In this document: positions 24,426-35,140 of the stretch, piece by piece
Layout: each line of letters begins with the position of its first letter
Numbering within the stretch: position 1 is the stretch's first letter
NCBI GenBank assembly: GCA_002786385.1
Contig: PGCN01000007.1
Span: forward strand, 1 to 64,000
Source of the DNA: Flavobacterium sp. FEMGT703F
GTDB lineage: Bacteria > Bacteroidota > Bacteroidia > Flavobacteriales > Flavobacteriaceae
DNA length: 64,000 bases
Reading direction: 5' to 3'
The notes under the pieces: model-generated
Seen by the model: only the letters and a program-made list of their open reading frames with translations
What the model was told of the DNA's origin: nothing
Databases searched by the model: none
Translations under genes and position numbers: made by a program

Positions 24426-27227
24426 TTATAATTTCTCTTTCAAATAAGCTGCGGTAATCGATTTTTTGTTTTTTATAATTTCCTCCGGAGTTCCGACAGC
24501 TAAAAGTTGTCCGCCATTTTCTCCGCCTTCCGGTCCTAAATCGATAATCCAATCGGCACACTTGATTAAATCCAAATTGTGCTCAATCACTATAATCGAA
24601 TGGCCTTTTTCGATTAAAGCATCAAACGAAGCCAAAAGTTTTTTGATGTCGTGAAAATGCAAACCTGTTGTAGGTTCATCAAACACAAACAAGGCTTTTT
24701 CTTTGGTTACGCCTTTAACCAGAAATGAAGCCAACTTGATGCGCTGTGCTTCTCCGCCGGATAGCGTAGACGAAGATTGTCCTAATTGTACATAACCCAG
24801 ACCAACATCCTGTAAAGGTTGTAGTTTTTGGATGATTTTAGTTTGCTTATGATTTTGGAAGAAAGCAATCGCATCGTCTATCGTCATCGATAAAATATCG
24901 TCGATGTTTTTGCCTTCAAAAGTAACCTCTAAAACTTCCTTTTTGAAGCGTTTGCCGCCACAAGTATCGCAAGGAAGGGAAACATCGGCCATAAATACCA
25001 TTTCAACATTAATTGAACCTTCGCCTTTACATGTCTCACAGCGACCGCCGTCAACGTTAAACGAGAAGTGTTTGGCTTGATAACCACGTACTTTCGATAG
25101 CTTTTCTTTGGCATACAAATCTCGGATGTCATCGTAAGCCTTAATGTAAGTTACCGGATTGGAACGAGAGCTTCTGCCTATCGGATTTTGATCTACGTAT
25201 TCGATGTGTTTGATATGCGAAAAACTACCGGATAACTCGCTGAATTGTCCCGCTTTGTCGCCAACACCTTCCAGCTTCTTTTGCATGGCAGGAAACAAAA
25301 TCTTTTTCACCAACGTACTTTTACCGCTACCCGATACGCCGGTTATTACGGTTAAACTCTCCAGTGGAAATGTTACATCGATGTTTTGTAAATTATTTTC
25401 ACGTGCGCCTTTGATTTCGATATAGTTATTCGATTTTCTGCGCTTTTTCGGCACCGGAATTTCTAGTTTGCCACTCAAATAATTCGCGGTTAACGAATCG
25501 GCTTCCAGTAGTTCTGTAAATGTACCTTCAGCAACCAATTGTCCACCGTGACTACCGGCTTCCGGACCAATATCAATAATCCTGTCGGCCGCTTTCATGA
25601 TGTCTTCGTCGTGTTCCACTACTATGACAGTATTGCCCAAATCGCGGAGATTTTGCAAGACTTTAATCAAGCGTTCCGTGTCTTTCGGATGCAAACCAAT
25701 ACTTGGTTCGTCCAAAATATACATCGAACCTACTAAACTACTTCCTAAGGAAGTAGCCAAGTTGATGCGTTGCGATTCGCCGCCCGACAATGTAGCAGAA
25801 TTTCGGTTCAAGGTTAGGTAATCTAAGCCAACATCACTCAAAAATGCCAAGCGATTATTGATTTCGATGAGCAAACGTTTAGCTACTTTTGCATCGTATT
25901 CGGATAATTGCAGTTCTTTGAAGAAAGGAATCAGGCGTTTGATAGGCATATCAACCAAATCGGATATGGTTTTGCCGCCAACCGAAATATAATTGGCTTC
26001 TTTGCGCAAACGCTTGCCTTTACAAGTCGTACATTTTGTTTTTCCGCGATAACGTGACAACATCACACGGTTTTGAATTTTATAGTTTTTCTCTTCTAAT
26101 TCTTGGAAGAAATCGTTTAAACCGGTGAAGAATTTGTTGCCTTTCCACACCAAATCTTTTTGCTCATCGGTCAATTCGAAGTAAGGTTTGTGGATAGGAA
26201 AATCGAATTTATAAGCGTGATTCACCAATTGGTCGCGGTACCAACCCATACTTTCGCCTCGCCATGGGAATACGGCATTTTCGTATATGGACAAGGAAGT
26301 ATTCGGGATAACCAATTCTTCATCAATTCCGATGATGTTGCCGTAGCCTTCACAACTGGGACAAGCACCGTACGGATTGTTGAAACTGAACAAATGAATA
26401 TTCGGCTCCAGGAAAGTCATCCCGTCTAATTCAAAATTAGTGCTGAAATCCAAGCGTTTTTTAGTGTCTGCATCTTGTAAATAACAAATGCCTTTACCTT
26501 CAAAAAAGGCTGTTTGCACCGCATCGGCCAATCGATTGTAAAAGTCTTCGTCTTCCAGAGTTTCTTCGCTGATAACAATACGATCAATAATTAAAAGTAT
26601 GTCCTTATGATCTAACGAATGTTGGTCAATTTGGTCCAAACGCACCATTTCGTTATCCACTAAAATTCGGGCAAAACCTTGTTGCAATAAGACTTTCAGT
26701 TTGTCTTCCAATTGTCGGCCTTCTTCCAAATGAATCGGCGACAAAAGTAACCATCGGCTGTTGGGCGCCAAGATTTTTACTTCATTGACTACATCGGTTA
26801 CCGTATCTTTTTTAACTTCATTACCCGAAATAGGAGAGAAGGTTTTCCCGACTCTGGCAAAAAGTAATTTTAGATAGTCGTAAATTTCTGTAGAAGTGCC
26901 AACTGTAGATCTGGCATTGGTGGTGTTTACCTTTTGTTCTATGGCAATAGCCGGTGCAATTCCCTTAATGTATTCCACTTTCGGTTTGTCCAATCGGCCC
27001 AAAAACTGACGCGCGTAAGATGACAAGCTTTCCACATAGCGACGTTGCCCTTCGGCATAAAGTGTATCAAAAGCCAAGCTGGATTTTCCGGAACCTGAAA
27101 GTCCGGTGATGACTACCAATTCGTTGCGTGGAATTACAACGTCTAAGTTCTTCAGATTATGAATCTGAGCGCCTTTAATCAGGATGTTTTTTTTCGGTTC
27201 TAACGTAGCAATTTCGGTACTTTTCAT
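24426..27227 (-). CDS. uvrA: UvrABC excision nuclease subunit A
   Basis: The 933-residue cytoplasmic ABC-type ATPase is the damage sensor of nucleotide excision repair, handing lesions to UvrB. Both nucleotide sites are complete: Walker [10 protein letters not shown] and GVSGSGKST, signatures LSGGESQR and LSGGEAQR, Walker [14 protein letters not shown] and [12 protein letters not shown]. Zinc-binding CxxC pairs are seen in CPSCEGYG / CTTCKGKR and in CETCKGEG / CDTCGGKR. The ATG at 27227 was chosen; the more upstream candidate at 27260 lies beyond a -7 box at 27255-27248 and would not be transcribed. The length is normal for UvrA, and it is a single gene. Confidence 0.97.
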   Translation of the reverse strand: MKSTEIATLEPKKNILIKGAQIHNLKNLDVVIPRNELVVITGLSGSGKSSLAFDTLYAEGQRRYVESLSSYARQFLGRLDKPKVEYIKGIAPAIAIEQKVNTTNARSTVGTSTEIYDYLKLLFARVGKTFSPISGNEVKKDTVTDVVNEVKILAPNSRWLLLSPIHLEEGRQLEDKLKVLLQQGFARILVDNEMVRLDQIDQHSLDHKDILLIIDRIVISEETLEDEDFYNRLADAVQTAFFEGKGICYLQDADTKKRLDFSTNFELDGMTFLEPNIHLFSFNNPYGACPSCEGYGNIIGIDEELVIPNTSLSIYENAVFPWRGESMGWYRDQLVNHAYKFDFPIHKPYFELTDEQKDLVWKGNKFFTGLNDFFQELEEKNYKIQNRVMLSRYRGKTKCTTCKGKRLRKEANYISVGGKTISDLVDMPIKRLIPFFKELQLSEYDAKVAKRLLIEINNRLAFLSDVGLDYLTLNRNSATLSGGESQRINLATSLGSSLVGSMYILDEPSIGLHPKDTERLIKVLQNLRDLGNTVIVVEHDEDIMKAADRIIDIGPEAGSHGGQLVAEGTFTELLEADSLTANYLSGKLEIPVPKKRRKSNNYIEIKGARENNLQNIDVTFPLESLTVITGVSGSGKSTLVKKILFPAMQKKLEGVGDKAGQFSELSGSFSHIKHIEYVDQNPIGRSSRSNPVTYIKAYDDIRDLYAKEKLSKVRGYQAKHFSFNVDGGRCETCKGEGSINVEMVFMADVSLPCDTCGGKRFKKEVLEVTFEGKNIDDILSMTIDDAIAFFQNHKQTKIIQKLQPLQDVGLGYVQLGQSSSTLSGGEAQRIKLASFLVKGVTKEKALFVFDEPTTGLHFHDIKKLLASFDALIEKGHSIIVIEHNLDLIKCADWIIDLGPEGGENGGQLLAVGTPEEIIKNKKSITAAYLKEKL

Positions 27228-27247
27228 AGCAATTGAAAAAATGTTAG

Positions 27248-27255
27248 CAAAGGTA
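27248..27255 (-). promoter_or_regulatory. -7 box for uvrA (TACCTTTG); decides the start
   Basis: The minus-strand sequence TACCTTTG fits TAnnTTTG and lies 20 bases before the ATG at 27227. It excludes the earlier in-frame start at 27260. No LexA-like site is obvious. Confidence 0.6.
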
Positions 27256-27368
27256 ATCATTTCTGAAATGAGAACACCTAACGTTAGAATGACATTTTTT
27301 TGGTTTTTATATTGACTACTTCAAAATGAAACGATATTTTTACTTCATTATTAAATGTAAACGCTGCT

Positions 27369-30188
27369 ATGTCTTCCTATAAATTTTCTCTACGTTTTGT
27401 TGTTGTTGCTTTGTTAATGGTGTTTTCAGTTGCCGCGCAAGAATTACCGCCCATTGTAAAGTTTGGTTCTACAGTTTATGGTGCAGGCAACCAAAACTGG
27501 ATGGCAACTCACGATAAAAATCAGTTTGTGTATTTTGCCAATAATGAGGGTTTGTTGGAATTTAATGGTTCAAATTGGAACATCTATCCTTCTCCAAATG
27601 AAACGATTATCCGTTCGGTAAAAGTAGTCGGCGATAAAATATACACCGGTTGTTATATGGAATTTGGCTATTGGAAACGACAAGCCAATGGGTTTTTGAA
27701 ATATACTTCTTTGAGTCAGAAAATCAAAAATAAGTTAATTGAAGACGAGCATTTTTGGAACATCATCAGCTTTGATCACTGGGTATTGTTTCAGTCTTTC
27801 AACCGAATTTACGTGTACAATACTAAAGACGGAAAGTTTCAATTTATCGACAAACATCCCTACATTTTCAGATGTTATAAAATCAATAATTCAGTTTATT
27901 TCCAAGCCATAGGCGAAGGTTTATATGAAATCATCAACGGTAAAAGTTTATTGGTCAGCAACGATGAAAGAATTAAATATAACCGTATTGTAGAGATTTA
28001 CAAAAGAGAAGAAGGACTGCTGTTGCAAACAGAACGCGCCGGAGTATTTCAGTTAAAAGAAAAAACGATTACACCTTATTTATTTGAATCCGATAGTGAA
28101 CTGCGACAAAACTCGGTTTTTTGCGCCAAAATGTTGTCAGATGGCGGTTTTGCCTTAGGAACTATTTCTAACGGAATTTACATTCTCAACCGTTCCGGAA
28201 AGATTCGTTACCACATCACTCAAAACAGCGGATTGAGTAACAATACGGTTTTGTCTATTAATGAAGACGACGACAATAACTTGTGGCTGGGTTTGGATAA
28301 CGGTATTGATTGTATCAATTTGCAATCGCCCATCCGAAGTTTTAAAGACGATTCGGGCTTTTTAGGTACTGTTTATGCTTCCATCAAGTGTAACGGAAAA
28401 TTGTATGTCGGAACCAATCAAGGTTTGTTTTATAAAACGGCAGATTCTAATGACAGTTTTACTTTGATTGGCGGCACCAAAGGACAAGTATGGACTTTAT
28501 TTGAGTATCAAGGTCAATTGTTTTGCGGGCATGATTTAGGAACATTTCTCATCAATTCCGGTCAAGCGCAACTTATTTTCAAACAATCCGGAACTTGGAA
28601 GTTTAACAGCATTCCCAACCATCCGAATTTGATTATGCAAGGCAATTACAATGGTCTTTCGATTTTGGAAAAGAAAGGAGCAACTTGGACTTTCCGCAAT
28701 AAATTAGAAGGATTTGATATTTCTTCACGTTATTTTGAGTTGACCAAACAAAACCAAATCTACGTTGGCCATGAATACAAAGGAATTTTAAAAGTTACGC
28801 CTGCGCCCGACTTTTTGAGCGTTAAAAAGTTTGATATTTTAAAATCGCCTACTAAAGGAAAGCACATCAGCTTGGCCAAATACAACGGAACGATATACTA
28901 TGCCGGCAGAAGCGGTATCTTCAGTTTAGATGCAAAATCGGGTGTGTTTAAAAAAGACAATAGTTTAAGCAGTATTTTAAAAAATGATGAATACATCTCC
29001 GGTAAACTAAACGTTGATCGATCGAACAAAATGTGGTTATTTACCAAAAATTACATTTATTATTTCACTTCCGGGAATTTTGATAAAGAACTTAAGAAAC
29101 ACAAAATCTCAATACCGTTTTCTATCACAAATCCGATGATAGGGTATGAAAGCATTACACAAATATCGGATAATGAATATTTAGTAGGCAAAACCGACGG
29201 GTATTTTGTAATCAATTTGACTGACTTCAAAGTGAAAACACATAACATTATTTTGAGTAATGTTAGTGTGAATAAATTGAGTGAACCGATAGTGAATTTG
29301 TCAATCTCTGAGCCGGGCGAGTTAACCCACGATGAAAATAACTTAATTTTCAATTATACCGTCCCGCAGTACAACCGATTTATAGATGTGGAATACCAAT
29401 ATATGTTGGAAGGATTGCAAGGGCAATGGAGTGAATGGAGTACAAAATCGAGTATTAATTTTAAGAATTTGGAACCCGGCGATTATGTTTTTAAAGTTAG
29501 GGCAAAAATCGCCAATTCGTCACCCGAAAACACAGTAGAGTATAAGTTTACCATCTTGAAACCTTGGTATGCTACCAATTTCGCTTGGATTTGCTATATG
29601 TTATTATTCATTACGTTGGCATTCTACATCAATAAAGCTTACAGAAACTATTACCGCAAGCAGGAGGAAAAGTTAATTGAAGAAAATAACTTACTCTTAG
29701 AAATTGCGGCGCTGGAAAATGAACAGCAATTGATGAAATTGAGAAACGAACAATTGTCTCAAGATGTAGATGCCAAAAACAGAGAGTTGGCAGCGTCTAC
29801 CATGAGTTTGATAAAGAAAAACGAGCTATTGAACATTATCAAGGAAGACTTAAAGAAATCTTCCGAAGAAAACAGCGGTCGAAATATTAAATCGGTTATT
29901 TCAACCATTAACAGTAATATAGCCGAGAAAGATTCTTGGAAAGTCTTTAAAGAAGCCTTTGATAATGCCGACAAAGACTTCTTAAAGAAGATCAAAGCGG
30001 CCCATCCGAGTTTAACGCCAAGCGATTTGAAACTCTGTGCTTATTTGCGTCTTAATTTAACTTCAAAAGAGATTGCTCCGATGTTAAATATCTCTATTCG
30101 AAGTGTTGAGATAAAACGATATCGTTTGCGAAAAAAGCTCAATTTACTCCATGATGACGGTTTAGTGAACTATATTCTTAGTATTTAA
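27369..30188 (+). CDS. Membrane-spanning propeller / Y_Y_Y / LuxR-HTH regulator of PUL2
   Basis: Predicted regulator of 939 residues, paralogous to the one at 3772-6519. In order: signal peptide (to VAAQ), beta-propeller with the shared blades FNGSNWNIYPSPNETIIRSV and DNNLWLGLDNGID, Y_Y_Y domain (~655-727, with YQYMLEGLQGQWSEW and GDYVFKVRA), one membrane helix (~732-754), coiled coil (~760-840), and a LuxR-type HTH at the C terminus (LTSKEIAPMLNIS, VEIKRYRLRKKL). It lacks histidine-kinase and receiver domains. It directly precedes the PUL2 susC with a 291-base gap and very likely controls this locus in response to a beta-glucan oligosaccharide (inference). The HTH of the two paralogues is highly similar, whereas the propellers differ more, as expected if each reads its own ligand. 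Confidence 0.88.
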   Translation: MSSYKFSLRFVVVALLMVFSVAAQELPPIVKFGSTVYGAGNQNWMATHDKNQFVYFANNEGLLEFNGSNWNIYPSPNETIIRSVKVVGDKIYTGCYMEFGYWKRQANGFLKYTSLSQKIKNKLIEDEHFWNIISFDHWVLFQSFNRIYVYNTKDGKFQFIDKHPYIFRCYKINNSVYFQAIGEGLYEIINGKSLLVSNDERIKYNRIVEIYKREEGLLLQTERAGVFQLKEKTITPYLFESDSELRQNSVFCAKMLSDGGFALGTISNGIYILNRSGKIRYHITQNSGLSNNTVLSINEDDDNNLWLGLDNGIDCINLQSPIRSFKDDSGFLGTVYASIKCNGKLYVGTNQGLFYKTADSNDSFTLIGGTKGQVWTLFEYQGQLFCGHDLGTFLINSGQAQLIFKQSGTWKFNSIPNHPNLIMQGNYNGLSILEKKGATWTFRNKLEGFDISSRYFELTKQNQIYVGHEYKGILKVTPAPDFLSVKKFDILKSPTKGKHISLAKYNGTIYYAGRSGIFSLDAKSGVFKKDNSLSSILKNDEYISGKLNVDRSNKMWLFTKNYIYYFTSGNFDKELKKHKISIPFSITNPMIGYESITQISDNEYLVGKTDGYFVINLTDFKVKTHNIILSNVSVNKLSEPIVNLSISEPGELTHDENNLIFNYTVPQYNRFIDVEYQYMLEGLQGQWSEWSTKSSINFKNLEPGDYVFKVRAKIANSSPENTVEYKFTILKPWYATNFAWICYMLLFITLAFYINKAYRNYYRKQEEKLIEENNLLLEIAALENEQQLMKLRNEQLSQDVDAKNRELAASTMSLIKKNELLNIIKEDLKKSSEENSGRNIKSVISTINSNIAEKDSWKVFKEAFDNADKDFLKKIKAAHPSLTPSDLKLCAYLRLNLTSKEIAPMLNISIRSVEIKRYRLRKKLNLLHDDGLVNYILSI

Positions 30189-30479
30189 CTATACAATTTT
30201 CGGGGTTCAAAACTCAACATTACCACAACAAAAACCTTTTCGTAACTGTTTTTTTTAAAATTACTGCTCTTAGTTCTGTATAGTCTTAAATCAAATTTGC
30301 CATGATTTATTGATGGTTTTGTAGTTTTCTCAATTTCACTACTAAAAAATTTCACTATGTATATTTTTTGTTGTGGTTGATTGTGGATATGATGTTTTTT
30401 AAATAAATAATTTAACAACACTTTAACAAGGCACAAAAAGTGTCTTAAAATAACCAAAACCAAATAATATTAATCGCTT
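30189..30479 (+). promoter_or_regulatory. Control region of PUL2 susC
   Basis: A 291-base AT-rich gap without an ORF. No perfect TAnnTTTG box precedes susC. GTTTTGTAGT at 30316-30325 is shared with the PUL1 susC upstream region. Runs such as TTTAACAACACTTTAACAAGG lie closer to the gene. The promoter may depend on the regulator rather than on a consensus sequence. Confidence 0.35.
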
Positions 30480-33400
30480 ATGAATTTAAAGCTATTTTCT
30501 GAAAGATTTAGGAGAAATGTTTTCCTAATGTCTATGTTTTTTGTCTTTATAGTGTCAGCACAAGCACAAAAAACGGTGAACGGAACAGTGAACTCAGGTG
30601 GACTTCCGTTGCCGGGTGCTAATGTTGCCGCCAAAGGAGCATCGGTAGAGACGTCAACCGACATTGACGGTAAATTTACCCTTAAAGTTCCTGAAAATGT
30701 TACCAAGTTAGTGGTGTCTTTTGTGGGTTACACTACTAAAGAAGTAGCAATTACTGATGGTAACATGACTATTGAATTGTCTGAGGAAAGCAATGCCTTG
30801 GAAGAAGTTGTTATCAACGTAGGGTACGGAACCCAAAAGAAAAGTGTTGTTACCGGAGCTATCTCTAAAGTAACAGCAAAAGACTTAGAGAATGTTCCAA
30901 ACGGAAGGGTTGAACAAGCCCTTCAAGGTAGAACAGCCGGGGTTACCATTGCAATGAATGCAGGTCAACCCGGAGCCGGATCTACGGTTAGAGTCAGAGG
31001 TATCACTACATTAAATGATAACAATCCTTTGTGGGTTGTAGATGGTGTAGCTGTTGACCCGGGAGCTCTTGGAGCTTTGAACCAATCCGATATTGAATCT
31101 ATTGAAGTTTTAAAAGATGCAGCGAGTGCTGCTATTTATGGAGCACAATCAGCTGCCGGGGTTATATTGGTAACCACTAAAAAAGGTAAATCCGGTAAGT
31201 TAACTGTAAACTACAATGGTTTTGAAGGAGTTTCTTCACCGGAGCGTATGCTTAACTTACTTAACGCAACTCAATACGGTGCCATCATGAATGAGCGTTA
31301 TATTAATGGTGGTGGTACAGGAAGTGTGCCTTATCCTGATTTAGGTTCTTTAGGTAAAGGCACCGATTGGCAGAATGCTGTTTTCAGTGATAGCGCTCGT
31401 CGTTATTTACATGAAGTAAGTATGAGTGGAGGCGGAGAAGTTTCCAATTATTATTTCTCTTTTGGAACTCAAAGTCAAGAAGGTATCGTAATGCCTGAGA
31501 TTTCAAATTACAACAAGAAAAACATTCGTTTGAATTCGACTCATAAAGTTAAAGATTGGCTTACCATTGGTCAAACCATTGGTTACACCCATCAAAAAAC
31601 AATTGGTATCGGAAATACTAACAGTGAATACGGCGGGCCATTGGCCTCTGCAATCAACTTAGATCCGATTACTCCGATAGTTGAAACAGATCCGATTTTG
31701 GCAAACGGTATTACTTACAGTAACCCTTATGTGATTAGAGATAATAATGGAAATCCTTACGGAATTTCGGGTGTTGTAGGTCAAGAAATGACTAACCCAA
31801 TCGCTTATGCTAAAACAAGAGGCGGACAATACAACTGGTCTGATGATTTCATCGGCAATGTATTTGCTGAAGTGAAGTTGATGAAAAATCTGAAATTACG
31901 TTCTACTTTAGGAGCAAAATTAGCTTACTGGGGCGGACAAGGTTTTACACCTTTGTTTTATTTGAGCCCAACGGTTAACAACACTACTTTAAACAACTTA
32001 TCCAGAATTGAAAACAGAGCTTTCAACTGGAATACAGAAAACACATTAACCTATACAAAAAATATCAAAGACCACAACTTTACGGTATTATTAGGTCAAG
32101 GAGCTTACAAAAACAATGAGTTTTTCAAAGTGACTAGTGCTACTCACTTTGGTTTAAGTACTAACGATTATTCCGAAGCTTCATTTAATGACGGTACGGT
32201 TACTCAAGACAACAAAGTTGGTTATGCTTATGATGTTCCAGCTGTAATTACTACTTCTCTTTTTGGTCGTGTAACCTATGATTACAAAGAAAAATACTTG
32301 TTCAGTGGATTGATTAGAAGAGATGGTTCTTCGCAGTTTGGTCCGGATAACAAATACGGAACTTTCCCTTCAGTTTCTCTTGGATGGGTACCAACCAAAG
32401 AGGAGTTTTGGAAAGAAAACAAAATCATTAACACTTTAAAACTACGTTTCAGTTACGGGGTAACCGGAAACAGTAGAATTCCAAACTTTGCTTATCAAGC
32501 TATTATTGAAGGAGGAAGAAATTATACTTTCGGTAATTCAGGTGTAGTAACTTCCGGATCTACTCCGGGAAGAATTGCCAACCCTGAATTAAAATGGGAA
32601 GAAACTACTCAAACCAACATCGGTTTTGATACCAAGTTATTGAATGATTTCACTTTTACATTTGATTGGTACAAAAAGAAAACTTCCGGTATTTTATTGG
32701 ATCCTGAATTACCTGGTTATGTTGGTAATGAAGCGCCACCATTCCAAAATATTGGAGAAATGCATAACTCAGGTTTAGAATTTGAGTTAGGGTACAAAAA
32801 AAGAATCAATGATTTTAATTTGTCTGTGAATGCTAACATGGCCACAATCAAAAACGAAGTTGATTATTTAGGACCTGTACCTTATTACAACGGACCTGGC
32901 TTCCAGTCTATGGGACCTGTTACCAGAACACAAGTAGGCCAAGCTTATAACTCTTTCTACGGGTATCAAACTGCCGGTATTTTCCAAAACCAAGAAGAAA
33001 TCAATGCTTACACTAACGCTTCAGGTGGTTTAATACAACCTAACGCTGTTCCTGGAGATTTTAGATGGAAAGATGTTAACGGCGACGGAACTATCACAGC
33101 CGATGATAAAAAATTCTTAGGCAGTCCGCTTCCTAAAATGACTTTTGGATTCACCATCAACATGGATTACAAAGGTTTTGATATGATGATTTTTGCTCAA
33201 GGTGCTGCCGGAAATAAAATTTTCCAAGGATTACGTCGTTTGGATATCGGTAATGCCAATTACTCTACAGAAGTATTAAGCAGATGGAACGGAGAAGGTA
33301 CTTCTAATTCTTATCCTAGAGTTTCAAGCAGCGACAATAACGGAAACTTTACCAATATGTCTGATTTCTATTTAGAAGACGGAGATTACTTGAGATTCAA

Positions 33401-33611
33401 GGTGGTACAATTAGGGTATACATTGCCATCTACCATCATCAACAAAATCGGTATGCAAAAAGTTCGATTGTACATTACAGCTGAAAACTTATTAACTTTA
33501 ACTAAATATACCGGATATGATCCGGAAATCGGAGGAGATGTTTTTGGAATCGATAGAGGATACTATCCACAAGCTCGTTCTTTTATGTTTGGTGCTAACT
33601 TACAATTCTAA
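30480..33611 (+). CDS. SusC/RagA family TonB-linked outer membrane transporter (PUL2)
   Basis: This 1043-residue outer-membrane barrel takes up oligosaccharides. An extended signal peptide (to ~29, SAQAQ) precedes a carboxypeptidase-D-like domain (TVNGTVNSGGLPLPGANV), the SusC segment EEVVINVGYGTQKK, the plug with RVRGITTLNDNNPLWVVDG and AIYGAQSAAGVILVTTKKG, and a barrel that ends in FMFGANLQF. It is only distantly similar to the PUL1 SusC, consistent with a different ligand. SusD follows after 12 bases. In this setting the cargo should be beta-1,3/1,6-glucan oligosaccharides (inference from the enzymes downstream). Confidence 0.95.
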   Translation: MNLKLFSERFRRNVFLMSMFFVFIVSAQAQKTVNGTVNSGGLPLPGANVAAKGASVETSTDIDGKFTLKVPENVTKLVVSFVGYTTKEVAITDGNMTIELSEESNALEEVVINVGYGTQKKSVVTGAISKVTAKDLENVPNGRVEQALQGRTAGVTIAMNAGQPGAGSTVRVRGITTLNDNNPLWVVDGVAVDPGALGALNQSDIESIEVLKDAASAAIYGAQSAAGVILVTTKKGKSGKLTVNYNGFEGVSSPERMLNLLNATQYGAIMNERYINGGGTGSVPYPDLGSLGKGTDWQNAVFSDSARRYLHEVSMSGGGEVSNYYFSFGTQSQEGIVMPEISNYNKKNIRLNSTHKVKDWLTIGQTIGYTHQKTIGIGNTNSEYGGPLASAINLDPITPIVETDPILANGITYSNPYVIRDNNGNPYGISGVVGQEMTNPIAYAKTRGGQYNWSDDFIGNVFAEVKLMKNLKLRSTLGAKLAYWGGQGFTPLFYLSPTVNNTTLNNLSRIENRAFNWNTENTLTYTKNIKDHNFTVLLGQGAYKNNEFFKVTSATHFGLSTNDYSEASFNDGTVTQDNKVGYAYDVPAVITTSLFGRVTYDYKEKYLFSGLIRRDGSSQFGPDNKYGTFPSVSLGWVPTKEEFWKENKIINTLKLRFSYGVTGNSRIPNFAYQAIIEGGRNYTFGNSGVVTSGSTPGRIANPELKWEETTQTNIGFDTKLLNDFTFTFDWYKKKTSGILLDPELPGYVGNEAPPFQNIGEMHNSGLEFELGYKKRINDFNLSVNANMATIKNEVDYLGPVPYYNGPGFQSMGPVTRTQVGQAYNSFYGYQTAGIFQNQEEINAYTNASGGLIQPNAVPGDFRWKDVNGDGTITADDKKFLGSPLPKMTFGFTINMDYKGFDMMIFAQGAAGNKIFQGLRRLDIGNANYSTEVLSRWNGEGTSNSYPRVSSSDNNGNFTNMSDFYLEDGDYLRFKVVQLGYTLPSTIINKIGMQKVRLYITAENLLTLTKYTGYDPEIGGDVFGIDRGYYPQARSFMFGANLQF

Positions 33612-33623
33612 AAAAAAAATAAG

Positions 33624-35129
33624 ATGAAAAGAAATATTAAAATTTTAGCGTTAACTGCATTAAGCTCACTAATGATTACCTCATGTAGTGAAGAATTTTT
33701 GCAGGTAGATCCTAGCGGATTAAATGTTGAAACCAATTACTACAGAAACGAATCCGAAGCGTTCGCCGGTTTGGTAGGAGTGTATGATATGGTTAGAAAA
33801 AATTCAGGAGGATTTGAAAATATGATCACCATGTTTAATGCCGGGTCGGATGATCAATTCGCCGGAGGTGGTAGTTCTTCAGATGGAGCAGGGATTCAAT
33901 CTTTCTCAAATTACACCATCAATACCAATACTGTTCCGAGAAGTTTTTGGAGTGATTATTACAGAGGAATTTACAGAGCTAACTTAATGTTGGTTAAACT
34001 TCCTGGAGTTCCGATGGATGAAACTACTAAAGCCAGATTTACTGCGGAAGCCAAAGTATTGAGAGCTTATTATTACTTTAATTTAGTGAGAATGTTTAAA
34101 AATGTTCCGCTTATTTTAGAGCCGCTTTCTCCGTCACAATATTACTCTGTAACACAAGCTGATCCTGCTGATGTGTATGCTCAAATTGAGTCGGATATCA
34201 CAAGTTCTATCGACAATTTACCTATGACTGTGAACGTAGACACAGATGGCGGTCGTTTAACCCAAGGGGCTGCACGTGCCATTTTAGGTAAAGTTTACTT
34301 GTACCAAGGTAAAAATTCTCAAGCGGCTGCCGAGTTCGCTCAAGTGAACGGTACTCCGGGTAGCGTAAGTCAATATGGTTACAGTTTGGTGGCAAACTAT
34401 AACGACTTATGGAATTTTTCTAACAAGTTTAATTCAGAGTCTGTATTAGAGGTTTCTCATTCAGCTCAAGGTTCTTACTGGGGAATCTGGGGAGGAAACG
34501 CTGATGAAGGAAATACTGTAAATATTATGGTTGGTCCGAGAAGCTACGTGCGTTTGAATAGTGCTTTCGCACCGGATCTTCCTTCCGGATGGAGCTTTAA
34601 CGTTTTTACTGAGGATTTTTTCACTTTCATGCAAGGAGATCCTAGGTTAAATGCTACGGTTTTAAATTTGAATGCATTGAAAACAGCCGGTCATGCTGAT
34701 TATATTGGTGGTTACCAAGATACAGGGTACTTTTTGAACAAGTTCATGCCTAAACAGGCTGATGTATATTCAGGTCCTGGTGATGCGGTTTTGAATTATA
34801 GACAAAATACCTATGCAATCCGTTTGGCTGATACTTATTTGATGGAAGCAGAAGCTTTAGGCGGAACAGGAACCAGAGCACAAGCCTTATTAGATGCTGT
34901 TCGTAGCCGAGTAGGATTACCTTCAGTTCCGGTATCTATGACTGCCATCAAAAATGAAAGAAGAAGAGAATTAGCCGGAGAAGGTCACAGATGGTTTGAC
35001 TTGGTTCGTTGGGGAGATGCTCCAACAGCTTTAGCTTCAAGAGGATTTGTTGCCGGCAAGCATGAAGTGTTGCCTATTCCTGCCTCAGAACTAGCCGGTA
35101 CACAAATAGTTCAAAATCCTAATTATTAA
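33624..35129 (+). CDS. SusD/RagB family glycan-binding lipoprotein (PUL2)
   Basis: The 501-residue surface lipoprotein is the partner of the preceding SusC. The signal peptide ends MITSC (Cys21), then SEEFLQVDPSG. Family landmarks: FTAEAKVLRAYYYFNLVRMFKNVPLI (core helices), AIRLADTYLMEAEALGG, and IKNERRRELAGEGHRWFDLVRWGDA near the C terminus, ending VQNPNY. Several aromatic residues (YWGIWGGN segment) lie where SusD proteins commonly bind sugar, but no assignment is made. The next gene starts within 12 bases. Confidence 0.95.
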   Translation: MKRNIKILALTALSSLMITSCSEEFLQVDPSGLNVETNYYRNESEAFAGLVGVYDMVRKNSGGFENMITMFNAGSDDQFAGGGSSSDGAGIQSFSNYTINTNTVPRSFWSDYYRGIYRANLMLVKLPGVPMDETTKARFTAEAKVLRAYYYFNLVRMFKNVPLILEPLSPSQYYSVTQADPADVYAQIESDITSSIDNLPMTVNVDTDGGRLTQGAARAILGKVYLYQGKNSQAAAEFAQVNGTPGSVSQYGYSLVANYNDLWNFSNKFNSESVLEVSHSAQGSYWGIWGGNADEGNTVNIMVGPRSYVRLNSAFAPDLPSGWSFNVFTEDFFTFMQGDPRLNATVLNLNALKTAGHADYIGGYQDTGYFLNKFMPKQADVYSGPGDAVLNYRQNTYAIRLADTYLMEAEALGGTGTRAQALLDAVRSRVGLPSVPVSMTAIKNERRRELAGEGHRWFDLVRWGDAPTALASRGFVAGKHEVLPIPASELAGTQIVQNPNY

Positions 35130-35140
35130 TAATGATCCAT

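Noticed and set aside
28000-30188. Histidine kinase domain in the PUL2 regulator
   Set aside because: The region after the membrane helix is a coiled coil followed directly by the HTH; no H-box, N-box or G-box motifs are present.
35132-35140. ATG three codons before the PUL2 lipoprotein start
   Set aside because: Not excluded, but the start at 35141 gives the cleaner lipoprotein signal.
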